From Erythrobacter ramosus (lineage in GTDB: Bacteria > Pseudomonadota > Alphaproteobacteria > Sphingomonadales > Sphingomonadaceae): a DNA stretch of 64,000 bases. Below the pieces are notes generated by a model. It did no database searches and was not told the origin of the DNA. It saw nothing but the letters and a program-made list of their open reading frames with translations. Made by a program: the position numbers and the translations under genes. The stretch is taken from contig NZ_WTYB01000002.1 in the NCBI RefSeq assembly GCF_009828055.1, positions 930,001-994,000 on the forward strand. Direction: 5' to 3'. Of the stretch, positions 29,164 through 37,946 are shown in pieces. Within the stretch, counting starts at the first letter, position 1. Every line of letters starts with the position of its first letter.

Positions 29164-30432
29164 ATGAGCAAGCCACTCCTCGACCGGTTTTTGTCGCGCG
29201 CTGTCAAGCTGGGCCACCTCGGCATAGTGTTCGCCGATGGCAGCGCCAGCACCTATGGCACGAGCGCGCCCGGCTTTCCCGAGATCGTGTTGCGCTTTAC
29301 TGATGCCCGCGTGCCGCGCGACATCGTGCTCGACCCCCGCCTCGGTGCGGCGGAGGCCTTTATCGACGGGCGGCTGCTGATCGAGGAAGGCGACGTGATG
29401 GGCCTCGTCAGCCTGCTGCGCGCCAACAATCCGTGGGACAGAGGCGGCGATATCGGCAAGCCAAGCCGGCTGAAGCGCTGGATCAACCGCGCGAGCTTTG
29501 CCGCCGAACAGATCAACAACCGCGTCGGCTCCAAGCAGAATGTCGCGCACCACTATGACATCGGCAATCCGCTCTATGCCCTGATGCTGGACGCGGAGCA
29601 TTGGCAGTATTCCTGCGCCTATTGGCCTGAGGGCGTCACCACGCTGGCCGAAGCGCAAGGCGCGAAGCTGGCGCATATCGCGAAGAAGCTGGCGCTGAAG
29701 CCGGGGCAGGAGGTGCTCGATATCGGCTGCGGCTGGGGCGGGATGGCGATCCATCTGGCCAAGCACCACGATGTGCGGGTGACCGGCATCACGCTGTCCG
29801 AGGAACAGGCTGCGCTCGCCCGCGACCGGGTGCGCGCCGCAGGCGTCGCCGACAAGGTGACAATCCCGCTGGAGGACTACCGCGACACCGCCGCCAGCGG
29901 GCGCCGGTTCGACCGGATCGTCTCGGTCGGCATGTTCGAACACGTGGGCCGCGCGCAGTTCGAAACCTTCTTTGCCGATTGCGCGCGGATGCTGGCGGAT
30001 GACGGGGTGATGCTGCTCCACACCATCGGCCGCTTCGGCGGGCCGGGCACCACCGATGCTTTCACCCGCAAGTATGTCTTCCCCGGCGGCTATATCCCCG
30101 CCCTGTCCGAGACGCTGGCGGCGAGCGAAAAGGTCCGCCTGATCGCCGCCGATGTCGAGACGCTGCGGCTCCACTACGCCAAGACAATCCGCGCCTGGTA
30201 TGCCAACTGCATCGCCAATCGCGAGGCGATCATCGCGCTGCATGATGAGCGATTCTTCCGGATGTGGACCTTCTACCTGGCCGGCGCGGCGACCGTCTTC
30301 GAGAATGGCGGGATGTGCAATTACCAGATCCAGTACATCCGCAGCCGCCATGCTCTGCCGATCACGCGGGATTATCTGATCGGGAGTTCGGGCGGCTCGC
30401 CCGATGATCCCGGACGGTTGCGCGGGCGATAG
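29164..30432 (+). CDS. cfa: Cyclopropane-fatty-acyl-phospholipid synthase
   Basis: Adds a methylene bridge from SAM to unsaturated phospholipid acyl chains at the membrane. The 422-residue protein has an N-terminal lipid-binding domain and a SAM domain (VLDIGCGWGGMAIHLAK). Key motifs are NVAHHYDIGNPLYALML, YSCAYWP, IVSVGMFEHVGRAQF and HTIGRFGGPG. The start at 29164 (MSKPLLDRFLSRAVKLG) is preceded by AAAGGAACGCC; the frame is open 24 codons further up. Its 3' end overlaps the convergent acyltransferase gene by 61 bp, an unusually long tail-to-tail overlap. Confidence 0.93.
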   Translation: MSKPLLDRFLSRAVKLGHLGIVFADGSASTYGTSAPGFPEIVLRFTDARVPRDIVLDPRLGAAEAFIDGRLLIEEGDVMGLVSLLRANNPWDRGGDIGKPSRLKRWINRASFAAEQINNRVGSKQNVAHHYDIGNPLYALMLDAEHWQYSCAYWPEGVTTLAEAQGAKLAHIAKKLALKPGQEVLDIGCGWGGMAIHLAKHHDVRVTGITLSEEQAALARDRVRAAGVADKVTIPLEDYRDTAASGRRFDRIVSVGMFEHVGRAQFETFFADCARMLADDGVMLLHTIGRFGGPGTTDAFTRKYVFPGGYIPALSETLAASEKVRLIAADVETLRLHYAKTIRAWYANCIANREAIIALHDERFFRMWTFYLAGAATVFENGGMCNYQIQYIRSRHALPITRDYLIGSSGGSPDDPGRLRGR

Positions 30433-31751
30433 ACAGGGCCAAAGCCCATCAGCGCCGCGCCCACCAGCGGCAGCGCGATTACCCACCAGCGAACACCGGA
30501 TACGCCTTCAGGGCTGGCAATCGTCAGCCCTGCCGTCGCTCCGAGCCCTGCGCAGATTGCCACTACGCCTAGCACTGCCCGCAGACGCGGCACGGTGCGA
30601 CCGCCGCGGATCGGGCCGAAGCTGCGCTCATGCCGCGCGAAGATGGCGATCATGGGGAGCAGCGCGAGGATATAGACCGCGATCCAAAGCGGACGGCTCG
30701 CCCACCATGCGCCCGTGCCCGGAACAGTATCGAGGCCCACCCCGCCCAGTACCAGCCAAGCGACGGTCATCACCAGCACAAAGGCGGTAAGGTGCCACAG
30801 GAACACGGTCATGATCATCCCGTTCATGAGCACCGTCGCAGTCCAAATGCCGACGTGGTCGAGCATACGCCGCCCCGCCGGCTCCAGCGCCAGCACCAGC
30901 CCGATCTGCACCGCTCCCAGCGCAAACAGCGCCAAGGTCGGCGGAAGCGAGTTGGAAAAGCCGCCCGGCGCGGACACCATGGAGACGGGGTAGAAGCCAA
31001 AGACCGTGATCGATACGAGGATCGCCAGCGACACCGCGAACCACACCCATGCAAACCACGTCGCTGCAAACTTGCCCGCGCGCCAGGCAAAACCGAGCTG
31101 GTGGATACCGAGGAACACCCAGAGGAAATTGGTGAAGTTGACCCACGGCACCTTGGCCGTGAAAGTCAGCCAGTCGGTCAGCATTGCGGCAGGGATGAAG
31201 ACGGCAAAGCTCAGCCACCCGAACCGCTGCCACGCGCGGTAGGCGATCGGCGTGAAGGCCGTCACCAGCAGATAGACCGCAAGGAACCACACCGGGATCA
31301 GGGCCGCCTCGGTCGCCATTCGGATCTGTTCGCGCGGCAGGCCGGCCTGCGTCAGGATCAGCGCCAGCGCAGCCCACAGCAGCAGCACCGGGAACGTCGG
31401 CGTGATCAGGCGCTGCACCCGGCTCGCGAGCCAATCGCGATAGACGCCGTCCTGGTCGCGCGGCGCCTTCGCGGTGGTCGCCGCCCAGCTCACCGAATTG
31501 GAATAGCCGCCGACCAGGAAGAACACCGGCATCACCTGAAAGCCCCAGGTCAGCCAGTGGGTCCATTCGGCCACTGACAGCAGGTCACCGCGCCGCAGTT
31601 CGCCGGAGGCATCGACATAGAGACCAGCCATCAGCCAGTGGCCGATAACCACCGCCATGATCGACACGGCGCGCAGAAAATCGACCCAGCGGTTACGCTC
31701 GGGCGGGGTCAGTTCCGCCAGTTCGCGCGCCTTGCTCCACATAGTCAGCAT
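30372..31751 (-). CDS. Acyltransferase family 3 integral membrane protein
   Basis: A 459-residue multi-spanning membrane protein with about ten hydrophobic helices. The AT3 motif NRWVDFLRAVSIMAVVIGHW is near the N-terminus, with the catalytic-type His in VIGHW. A second polar patch is FQVMPVFFLVGGYSN. Such proteins O-acylate surface glycans or other envelope molecules. The C-terminus (about residues 440-459) is Arg/Pro-rich and encoded in the 61 bp shared with cfa. It is divergent from argG across a 169-bp gap. Confidence 0.82.
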   Translation of the reverse strand: MLTMWSKARELAELTPPERNRWVDFLRAVSIMAVVIGHWLMAGLYVDASGELRRGDLLSVAEWTHWLTWGFQVMPVFFLVGGYSNSVSWAATTAKAPRDQDGVYRDWLASRVQRLITPTFPVLLLWAALALILTQAGLPREQIRMATEAALIPVWFLAVYLLVTAFTPIAYRAWQRFGWLSFAVFIPAAMLTDWLTFTAKVPWVNFTNFLWVFLGIHQLGFAWRAGKFAATWFAWVWFAVSLAILVSITVFGFYPVSMVSAPGGFSNSLPPTLALFALGAVQIGLVLALEPAGRRMLDHVGIWTATVLMNGMIMTVFLWHLTAFVLVMTVAWLVLGGVGLDTVPGTGAWWASRPLWIAVYILALLPMIAIFARHERSFGPIRGGRTVPRLRAVLGVVAICAGLGATAGLTIASPEGVSGVRWWVIALPLVGAALMGFGPVYRPRNRPGSSGEPPELPIR

Positions 31752-31920
31752 GCAATCCCCTGTCTGGCCGCGCTAATGACGCCATCCTTCGGGGACTTAG
31801 CAGCAAATTCTGAAAGGAGGATTGCTGCCACGGCGTCCATCCCCAGCCACGAAAGGCCGATTGCCCCCGCGCCTGCGCGCTGATAGGGGCGCGCGCACGT
31901 CATTTCCAAGGAAACCACCC

Positions 31921-33141
31921 ATGGCCCAGCCCCAGAAAGTCGTCCTCGCCTATTCCGGCGGTCTCGATACCAGCGTGATCGCCAAGTGGCTGAGCGTGGT
32001 GCGCGGATTGGAGGTCGTGACCTTCACCGCCGATCTCGGCCAAGGTGAAGAAATCGAGCCAGCGCGAGCCAAGGCCAAGGCTATGGGCATCCCGGACGAT
32101 CACATCTTCATCGAGGATGTGCGCGAAGAATTCGTGCGCGATTTCGTCTTTCCGATGATGCGCGCCAATGCGCGCTATGAAGGCGATTACCTGCTCGGCA
32201 CCAGCATCGCCCGCCCTCTGATCTCCAAGCGCCTCGTCGAAATCGCGCACCAGACCGGCGCCGATTTCATCGCTCACGGTGCGACCGGCAAGGGCAATGA
32301 TCAGGTGCGCTTCGAGCTTTCGGCCTATGCGCTTGATCCCGACATCAAGGTGATCGCTCCGTGGCGCGAATGGGATCTCACCAGCCGCACCGCGCTGATC
32401 GCGTGGGCGGAGAAGCACCAGATCCAGGTGCCCAAGGACAAGCGCGGCGACAGCCCGTTCTCGACCGATGCAAACCTCCTCCACACCTCCTCGGAGGGCA
32501 AGGTGCTGGAAGACCCGTGGGAGGAAACCCCCGACTACGTCTATTCGCGTACGGTCAATCCCGAGGACGCGCCGGACGTGCCGGAATACATCACAGTCGA
32601 TTTCGAGCGCGGTGACGGCGTGGGGCTAAATGGTGAGGCGATGTCGCCTGCGACCTTGCTGACGGCGCTAAACGAGCTTGGCCGCAAGCACGGCATCGGG
32701 CGGCTCGATCTGGTCGAGAACCGTTTCGTCGGCATGAAGAGCCGCGGGATGTACGAAACGCCCGGCGGCGAAATCTACGCCCGCGCGCATCGCGGCATCG
32801 AGCAGATCACGCTGGATCGCGGCGCAGCGCATCTCAAGGACGAGCTGATGCCGAAGTATGCAGAGCTGATCTACAACGGCTTCTGGTTCTCGCCCGAGCG
32901 AGAAATGCTGCAAGCCGCGATCGACCACAGCCAAGACAAGGTCACCGGCACGGTGCGGCTCAAGCTCTACAAGGGGATGGCCAGCGTGGTGGGCCGCAAG
33001 TCGCCCTATTCGCTCTACTCCGAAGCGCACGTGACCTTCGAGGACGACGCCGGGGCTTACGATCAGAAGGACGCCGAGGGCTTCATCAAGCTCAACGGTC
33101 TGCGCCTGCGCCTGCTCTCGCGCCGCAACCGCGACGCCTGA
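31921..33141 (+). CDS. argG: Argininosuccinate synthase
   Basis: Joins citrulline and aspartate with ATP in arginine synthesis. The 406-residue protein begins [18 protein letters not shown], the ATP-pyrophosphatase P-loop. Further landmarks are [41 protein letters not shown] and [17 protein letters not shown]. The ATG at 31921 has AAGGA at 9-nt spacing. The frame is open to a TTG at 31822 with an AAAGGAGG just before it, but the spacing is too short, and the extension has no family resemblance. Confidence 0.97.
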   Translation: MAQPQKVVLAYSGGLDTSVIAKWLSVVRGLEVVTFTADLGQGEEIEPARAKAKAMGIPDDHIFIEDVREEFVRDFVFPMMRANARYEGDYLLGTSIARPLISKRLVEIAHQTGADFIAHGATGKGNDQVRFELSAYALDPDIKVIAPWREWDLTSRTALIAWAEKHQIQVPKDKRGDSPFSTDANLLHTSSEGKVLEDPWEETPDYVYSRTVNPEDAPDVPEYITVDFERGDGVGLNGEAMSPATLLTALNELGRKHGIGRLDLVENRFVGMKSRGMYETPGGEIYARAHRGIEQITLDRGAAHLKDELMPKYAELIYNGFWFSPEREMLQAAIDHSQDKVTGTVRLKLYKGMASVVGRKSPYSLYSEAHVTFEDDAGAYDQKDAEGFIKLNGLRLRLLSRRNRDA

Positions 33142-33229
33142 TCGCACTTCAGAACGGGGAAAACCGAGTCGGGCCGCTGGGTGCAGCGGCCTGAAGCCCC
33201 TATTCTGACAGCTTGGCGGCGGTTTCGTT

Positions 33230-34080
33230 TCCGCTCTTTGCATCGCTTCGTGACTATTGCGACGAAGCGTTGAGTTATCCACTAGTGTCCACAGGACAAA
33301 TCGCGCGAAGTGGAAAAGTCGCCGGTTGGAATGTTGTCAGATCGCCGATTCAGGCGCACCTTCAGCTTGTCTTCGGGACACGAAGCAACCGGAACGGAAA
33401 GCCGCAAGGCCTTGAAGTTACCGGGGTTTTGATCCCAAGGATGGCGGTGGCATCTGTCCACGCGCTCAGCTGGAGACGGCATGCAGGAGGCTTCGGCCAA
33501 AGGCAAGTCAGCTCATTATCGGGTGAGAGCGACGCGATGTCACCGGACAGGCCAAGAACCTGGCCGAACGGAAGAGCAGCGGAAACGGCGAAAGCCCCCA
33601 AGCCGCCGCGCTTCAGATCGGTAAAGGAACGCGGTCTCGGCCGAGCAAATGCGCAAGGCGGCGAAAATCGACAGGCTTCGGCCGGACGATGGACGCAGCT
33701 GGCAGGAGCAAAGCCGGATGCCGGCGCGAGCGCCGGTGACGAAGCTCTGGCAACGCCAGTCGCAAGACCGGGCAGCGAGAGGTTAGACATCGGGCGCCAA
33801 GTATGGCCCGGAGCGAAAGGATGCCGAAGGTTCGCCGGACGCATCATGAGCGAGGGTCATCCACACGCCGGTGAGAGTGGGGTCGGCAGCAATGCCGGCC
33901 CCATTTGCATTGTACGGCGCCGCCAGATCCGTCCCCTGGCATCGCCGTTCGCCCGAGTCGCTGGGCACCAAAGTCGCGCGGGAATGGCAGCTGGCTGACC
34001 TTGGCGCCAACGGTTCATCGCATTTCCGGGGCAACTCACTCCCCACCGGAACCCTCCCGGCGACGAAATGCTAACCTGGT
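33230..34080 (+). other. Long non-coding stretch dense in hairpins (candidate structured RNA)
   Basis: Between argG and rlpA, 976 bp hold no convincing gene. The frames that stay open give low-complexity products without recognisable motifs. Instead there are many short perfect hairpins, often with stable tetraloops. Examples are: 33244-33269 (8-bp stem); 33286-33298; 33368-33380; GCC-GCAA-GGC at 33401-33410; GGC-TTCG-GCC at 33489-33498 and again at 33674-33683; GGC-GAAA-GCC at 33587-33596; CCGGCG-CGAG-CGCCGG at 33721-33736; CTGGC-AAC-GCCAG at 33747-33759. The strongest is a 10-bp stem with GCAA loop at 33879-33902. It does not contain the conserved sequences of RNase P RNA, tmRNA, SRP RNA or 6S RNA that I know. 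Strand is assumed from the neighbours. A long leader of rlpA is an alternative. Confidence 0.4.
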
Positions 34081-34117
34081 TTGCTTTTGGGAAGGCCGCC
34101 GCCTTAACGGCCCGATC

Positions 34118-34672
34118 ATGCGGACGGGAAATCGCATACATGGCCTCGATGCCCGCAGCGCCGCTACGCGGAGCCTGCAAGCCCTTGCAGTAGCCGGCTT
34201 GCTCGGGCTTGCTCCGCTTGCTGCGTCCTCGGCCGCCACGCCGGATGGCGGCGCTTCGGGGATCGAGCCTGCCACCAGCGCTGCGATCATTGAACTCGTG
34301 CCGCTCCAGCCCACCGCTGACGTCGCCGCACCCGCATCCGTGATCGAAGAGCCCGCTCCCTCGGCGCCGCAGGAAACTGTCCTCGGCCGCGGCAGCGCAT
34401 CTTACTACGCGTCCAAGTTCAACGGCCGCCGCACCGCCAGCGGCGAGCGGTTCGACAACTCCGACCTGACCGCCGCCCACCGCAGCCTGCCGTTCGGCAG
34501 CCGCGTGCGCGTCACCAACCCAGCCAATGGCCGCAGCGTCGTGGTCCGCGTGAATGATCGCGGCCCCTTCACGCGTGGTCGCCTGATCGATGTCAGCCGC
34601 GCCGCTGCCGAAGAACTTGGCATGGTCGCACGCGGCCACGCTGATGTGGAACTGGCGCTGATCGCCGACTGA
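34118..34672 (+). CDS. rlpA: Septal-ring lytic transglycosylase RlpA-like protein
   Basis: A 184-residue exported protein. The start at 34118 gives MRTGNRIHGLDARSAATR and a hydrophobic leader (LQALAVAGLLGLAPLAASSA). The C-terminal double-psi beta-barrel contains GRGSASYYASKFNGRRTASGE, DLTAAHRSLPFGSRVRV and the catalytic-type Asp in VNDRGPFTRGRLIDVSRAAA (each part of one continuous domain). There is no SPOR domain, as in short alphaproteobacterial RlpA. It is likely to cleave naked glycan strands at septa. It follows the structured region; the first convincing coding sequence begins here. Confidence 0.86.
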   Translation: MRTGNRIHGLDARSAATRSLQALAVAGLLGLAPLAASSAATPDGGASGIEPATSAAIIELVPLQPTADVAAPASVIEEPAPSAPQETVLGRGSASYYASKFNGRRTASGERFDNSDLTAAHRSLPFGSRVRVTNPANGRSVVVRVNDRGPFTRGRLIDVSRAAAEELGMVARGHADVELALIAD

Positions 34673-34677
34673 TCGGC

Positions 34678-35070
34678 CTAGGGATTATCGGCGTAGCCCA
34701 TCCCGAGGCTCGAAGTATCGCCGGTAACCTTCAGCTTCAGCCGCGCCGTCTTTTGGCTGGACGTGTTGCGCAGCAACGCCATCTCGCCCGGCGCAATCTG
34801 CGCATCGACCGCTCCGCCCGGCGCGACAGTCCCGCGCTCCACGGCTGCGGCGCCATCGGCCTTGCTCAGCACCACCACAGCGACCGGCCCGGTGTTTGTG
34901 CCGGTCACGACAAAGCCGCCCTCCTGCCCGCCGCCCAGCTCGAAGGTCTGGCCCGGATCGATCTGGAGGTTAGAGTTGATCGTCCCCGCGTGCACCGCCG
35001 CGCCCAGCGCTACTAGGGTCAGAGCAGCAGCCATCACCGAGGCGGGACGGACAATCTTGAACGGCATCAT
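34678..35070 (-). CDS. Small exported protein, function unknown
   Basis: About 130 residues with a signal peptide (MPFKIVRPASVMAAALTLVALGAAVHA). The mature part is beta-rich, beginning GTINSNLQIDPGQTFELGG, and has no cysteines. An AAGGAG lies 6-7 nt before the ATG at 35070; a second ATG follows directly and either could serve. The stop is 5 bp from the convergent rlpA stop. It resembles small periplasmic proteins common in Sphingomonadales, but I recognise no family. Confidence 0.7.
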   Translation of the reverse strand: MMPFKIVRPASVMAAALTLVALGAAVHAGTINSNLQIDPGQTFELGGGQEGGFVVTGTNTGPVAVVVLSKADGAAAVERGTVAPGGAVDAQIAPGEMALLRNTSSQKTARLKLKVTGDTSSLGMGYADNP

Positions 35071-35164
35071 GCGGCACTCCTTTGCGCTGTTCCACATCCT
35101 CCTCCAGTAACGCGCACACCTTCACGCCGGATGCAGGCAGCCGACGATTGCGCCCCTTCGCCTC

Positions 35165-36625
35165 TTGCGTTCCGTTTCTGCCCGATTAGGACGTCGCTCG
35201 GTTTGCAGGGGGAACGCCGCCATCACGCTCACGCTGATCGTGCTCTATGTCGCTGCCCAGATCGCACTTGCGGTGTGGGCCGGGCGCGGGGCGAAGTCCG
35301 ATGCCGACTATCTCGTGGCCGGCCGCAGCCTCGGCCCCTTCGCGGTCGGCATGAGCCTGTTCGCCACCTGGTTCGCCTCCGAAAGCCTGATCGCCACCTC
35401 GGGCGAGGTCGCGCGTGACGGGATCGCGGGCGCCCGGGCCGAGCCGTTCGCCTACGCCATCGGCATCCTCGCGATCGCGCTGTTCTTCGCCTACCGGCTG
35501 CGCGCGGGCGGCTTCATCACCATCGCCGACTTCCTCAGGAGCCGCTTCGGCCCCGCGACCGAGAGCCTCGCCGCGGTCGTCATCGCGCTCTCCGCCACGA
35601 CCTGGTCCGCGGCGCAGCTGTTCGCCTTCGCCACCATCATCGCGAGCGCATCGGGGCTCGACTTCACCACCGGCCTCATCGGCGCGACGCTGCTGGTGAT
35701 GACCTACACCCTGTTTGGCGGGCTCGCCGGAGACGTTGTCACCGACATCGTGCAGGGCATCGTCATCGTCATCGCGATCCTCATCCTGTTCGCGCTGATG
35801 GCGGACGCATCGGGGGGCCTGCCTGCCATGTGGGCCGCTGCCCCGCCCACCATCTGGAGCTTCACCGCGCCCGGCGAGAGCTGGACCCAACGCATCGAGC
35901 TATGGCTCATCCCCATCGCCGGCACCATGGTCAGTCAGGAGGCGCTGTCCCGCACGCTCGCCGCCAAGTCGCCCGAGGTCGCGCGGCGGGGCGCCTTGTG
36001 GGGAGCGGCGATCTACCTCACCGTCGGGCTGATCCCGGTCAGCTTCGGCCTGTTCGGCCCGCAGCTCGCCCCCATTCTCGGCGTCACCTTCGGCGCGGAT
36101 GAGGCGTACCTCCCCAGCCTTGCCACCGCCCTGTTCCCGCCGTGGCTACACATCGTCTTCACCGGAGCGCTGGTGTCCGCGATCCTCTCCTCGGTCGACT
36201 CCGCCCTGCTCGCGGTCTCGGCCGTGGTGACCGAGAGCGGGTATCGCCGCCTCCGCCCGGAGGCCTCCCCCCTTGCCATGCTGCGCGCCGCGCGGTTCGC
36301 GACGGTGGCTGCGGCGGCGGTCGCGGCGCTGCTGGCAATGCAGGGGGAGAGCCTGCGCAACCTCGTGCTCGATGCCGGAGCCATCGCGGCGGTGCTGGCG
36401 GTGCCGATCATCGCCGGGCTCGCCGGCTCCACCGCCCGCCACGCGGCGCTCGCGGCGATCGCGGCGATCGTGGTGCAGATGGCGGTGCTGGGCGTGCTCG
36501 ACTGGGGGCTGGGCGTGCCCGGCGCCTTCCTGTGGATGCTGGCGAGCGGCACCGCGACCTTCGCCGCCGTCGCAGCCCTGTCAGCCCGCCGCAGCGCCGC
36601 GCCGCGCGCTGTTGGAGACACATGA
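35165..36625 (+). CDS. Sodium:solute symporter family (SSS) transporter
   Basis: An inner-membrane Na+-coupled transporter with about 12-13 helices. The SSS pattern is clear: SDADYLVAGRSLGPFAVGMSLFATW, IADFLRSRFGPATE, YTLFGGLAGDVVTDIVQG and, later, ALVSAILSSVDSALLAVSAVV. The substrate is unknown. The start is uncertain: the frame begins at a TTG (35165), while homology-like sequence starts about 20 codons later at an ATC (35222) preceded by AGGGGGA; an in-frame GTG follows at 35240. If the ATC were used it would be a rare initiation codon. Confidence 0.83.
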   Translation: MRSVSARLGRRSVCRGNAAITLTLIVLYVAAQIALAVWAGRGAKSDADYLVAGRSLGPFAVGMSLFATWFASESLIATSGEVARDGIAGARAEPFAYAIGILAIALFFAYRLRAGGFITIADFLRSRFGPATESLAAVVIALSATTWSAAQLFAFATIIASASGLDFTTGLIGATLLVMTYTLFGGLAGDVVTDIVQGIVIVIAILILFALMADASGGLPAMWAAAPPTIWSFTAPGESWTQRIELWLIPIAGTMVSQEALSRTLAAKSPEVARRGALWGAAIYLTVGLIPVSFGLFGPQLAPILGVTFGADEAYLPSLATALFPPWLHIVFTGALVSAILSSVDSALLAVSAVVTESGYRRLRPEASPLAMLRAARFATVAAAAVAALLAMQGESLRNLVLDAGAIAAVLAVPIIAGLAGSTARHAALAAIAAIVVQMAVLGVLDWGLGVPGAFLWMLASGTATFAAVAALSARRSAAPRAVGDT

Positions 36626-36668
36626 GACACTGTCCAGGAACCAAAAACCGGCCCCCGCACGGCCCCGC

Positions 36669-37265
36669 TTAGGGGGTGTTCCCGCGCAGCCTTGCGATAA
36701 AGGCGTCCAGAGACTCCTCCACGCCGTCATCCCCCTCCGCAGGCTCGCCCTCATCCCCGTCCGCCCAATCGTCCTCGTCGTATTCCTCGTAGTCCTCGTC
36801 ATCCCACTCCATCACCGCCGGCGGATCGAGCAGCAGCGCCACCCGCTCCTCAAACTCCGCCGCGACCTTGTGGACCTGATGCGAGGCTTCGATCCGGTCG
36901 AGCCGCGCGAGGTGCGCCAGCAGCAGCCGCCCATCGTACCGGGTGCGGGTCGCCACCTCCTCGCCGTGATAGAACACGGTCTCCTGCACTCCGTTGAGCG
37001 CGCGGTCGGCCAACACCTCCTCGACCTGCGGCCGCGCCAGCACCAGCGCCGCATCCCACAATTGTCGGAACTCAGTCGAGGCGCGCCGCATCCGGTACAG
37101 ATGCGCGCGGCTCACCCCCGCCTGCTGCGCCGCCGCCCGCACATTGCCCCACTGCGCCAGCGTCTGCACAAAAGCCGCCTGCACCTCGCGCGACAGATCG
37201 GGGGCAAGGCCCGCCGGATCGACAATCTGCGTTGACGGCGCGGACGGGGGAGAATGATCGGACAT
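36669..37265 (-). CDS. Hypothetical protein with HTH-like N-terminus (terminase small-subunit-like)
   Basis: A 198-residue protein from ATG 37265, with GAGGAG as RBS. Residues about 25-60 (ALAQWGNVRAAAQQAGVSRAHLYRMRR) look like a helix-turn-helix of the kind found in phage terminase small subunits. The middle has RALNGVQETVFYHGEEVATRTRYDGRLLL-like sequence, and the C-terminal third is strongly acidic (WDDEDYEEYDEDDWADGDE). Similar genes occur singly in Sphingomonadales genomes. No other terminase or capsid gene is nearby, so a phage role is not supported here. Confidence 0.65.
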   Translation of the reverse strand: MSDHSPPSAPSTQIVDPAGLAPDLSREVQAAFVQTLAQWGNVRAAAQQAGVSRAHLYRMRRASTEFRQLWDAALVLARPQVEEVLADRALNGVQETVFYHGEEVATRTRYDGRLLLAHLARLDRIEASHQVHKVAAEFEERVALLLDPPAVMEWDDEDYEEYDEDDWADGDEGEPAEGDDGVEESLDAFIARLRGNTP

Positions 37266-37453
37266 AAGGCAGCTCCTCGGCAAAACCACGCCGCAGCGGG
37301 CGCAAGGCGCAGGAGCGTATCAGCCGCAAGTCGCTGTAGGAAAATGGAGTTTTGTGTTCCGCATCGCCTCCGCGATGCGAAATCCTCGCTCACACGCCCT
37401 ACGGGCGCGTCGCTGCGGGCGGCCGGTCGGCCTTGCGGGCCTGCGGCCCGACG

Positions 37454-37507
37454 ATCCTCCCCGGCACGGGGAGGGGGACCACCGCAGGTGGTGGAGGGGC
37501 AGGCGCG
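37454..37507 (+). repeat. Dispersed palindromic repeat, single copy left of the accessory block
   Basis: Contains ATCCTCCCC, an inverted CGGGGAGG, then GGGGGACCACC and its partner GGTGGTGGAGGGG. The same unit, in opposite orientation, is present twice in tandem at 42695-42812 next to uvrA. Its arms can form two adjacent hairpins. Confidence 0.75.
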
Positions 37508-37601
37508 GCTGAACCGAGTTCCCCCTCCCCCCGCGGGAGGGGAGCGAGACTTGGGTCTGCGCAGCAGGCCCTAGTCGCAGCAGGGAGGGGGGATTTTTTG
37601 C

Positions 37602-37785
37602 GCCCTACCGCTGCGCTACTTGAGGGAGTCTTTGCTGCCCTATCGCTGCGCTACATGAGAGCGGGCACCAAAATCACCAGATCGGCAAGCGCCCATCCCC
37701 GCAAATCAACCGCTCATTGGCGAGCGTGACGGCGCGGATGTCGTCAGGCGTTTCAAGCCCGGCCTCATGTAGCGCAGCGGTAGGC
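37602..37785. repeat. Three copies of a 22-bp repeat, GCCYTAYCGCTGCGCTACWTGAG
   Basis: Two direct copies (37602-37624 and 37637-37659) are non-coding. A third, inverted copy (37764-37785) lies within the coding sequence of the 90-aa gene at 37674-37946. They differ at only two or three positions. The spacing of 12 bp between the first two suggests a recent tandem event. Confidence 0.8.
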
Positions 37786-37946
37786 CGACAAGGACTCCCG
37801 ATCCGCCCGGCCTCCACATGGGCGAGCCAACTGGCGATAAACGCCTCCCCGCCCGGATCGCGCAGATCGGTCGGCCCGACAGGCAGCTTGCGCGTCGGAT
37901 CATAGGGCGACGGGTTGGTGAGATAGAGCTCGTGACACGTAATCAT
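37674..37946 (-). CDS. Hypothetical 90-residue protein
   Basis: Starts at ATG 37946 with TAGGAG about ten nt upstream. The product has the segments YLTNPSPYDPTRKLPVG, RDPGGEAFIASWLAHVEAGR and DDIRAVTLANERLICG, with three cysteines. Composition is protein-like and the RBS is good. I do not recognise the family. The segment encoding PCRPTAALHEAG is one of three copies of a 22-bp repeat found in the neighbouring non-coding DNA, so part of the gene may have been built from a repeat. Confidence 0.55.
   Translation of the reverse strand: MITCHELYLTNPSPYDPTRKLPVGPTDLRDPGGEAFIASWLAHVEAGRIGSPCRPTAALHEAGLETPDDIRAVTLANERLICGDGRLPIW

Noticed and set aside
33213..33998. A 261-codon frame between argG and rlpA
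   Set aside because: Product lacks hydrophobic pattern, domains or homology-like motifs, and the DNA is dominated by hairpins; treated as non-coding.
36669..37265. Terminase small subunit-like gene as evidence of a prophage or gene transfer agent
   Set aside because: No large terminase, portal, capsid, integrase or att-like repeats nearby.
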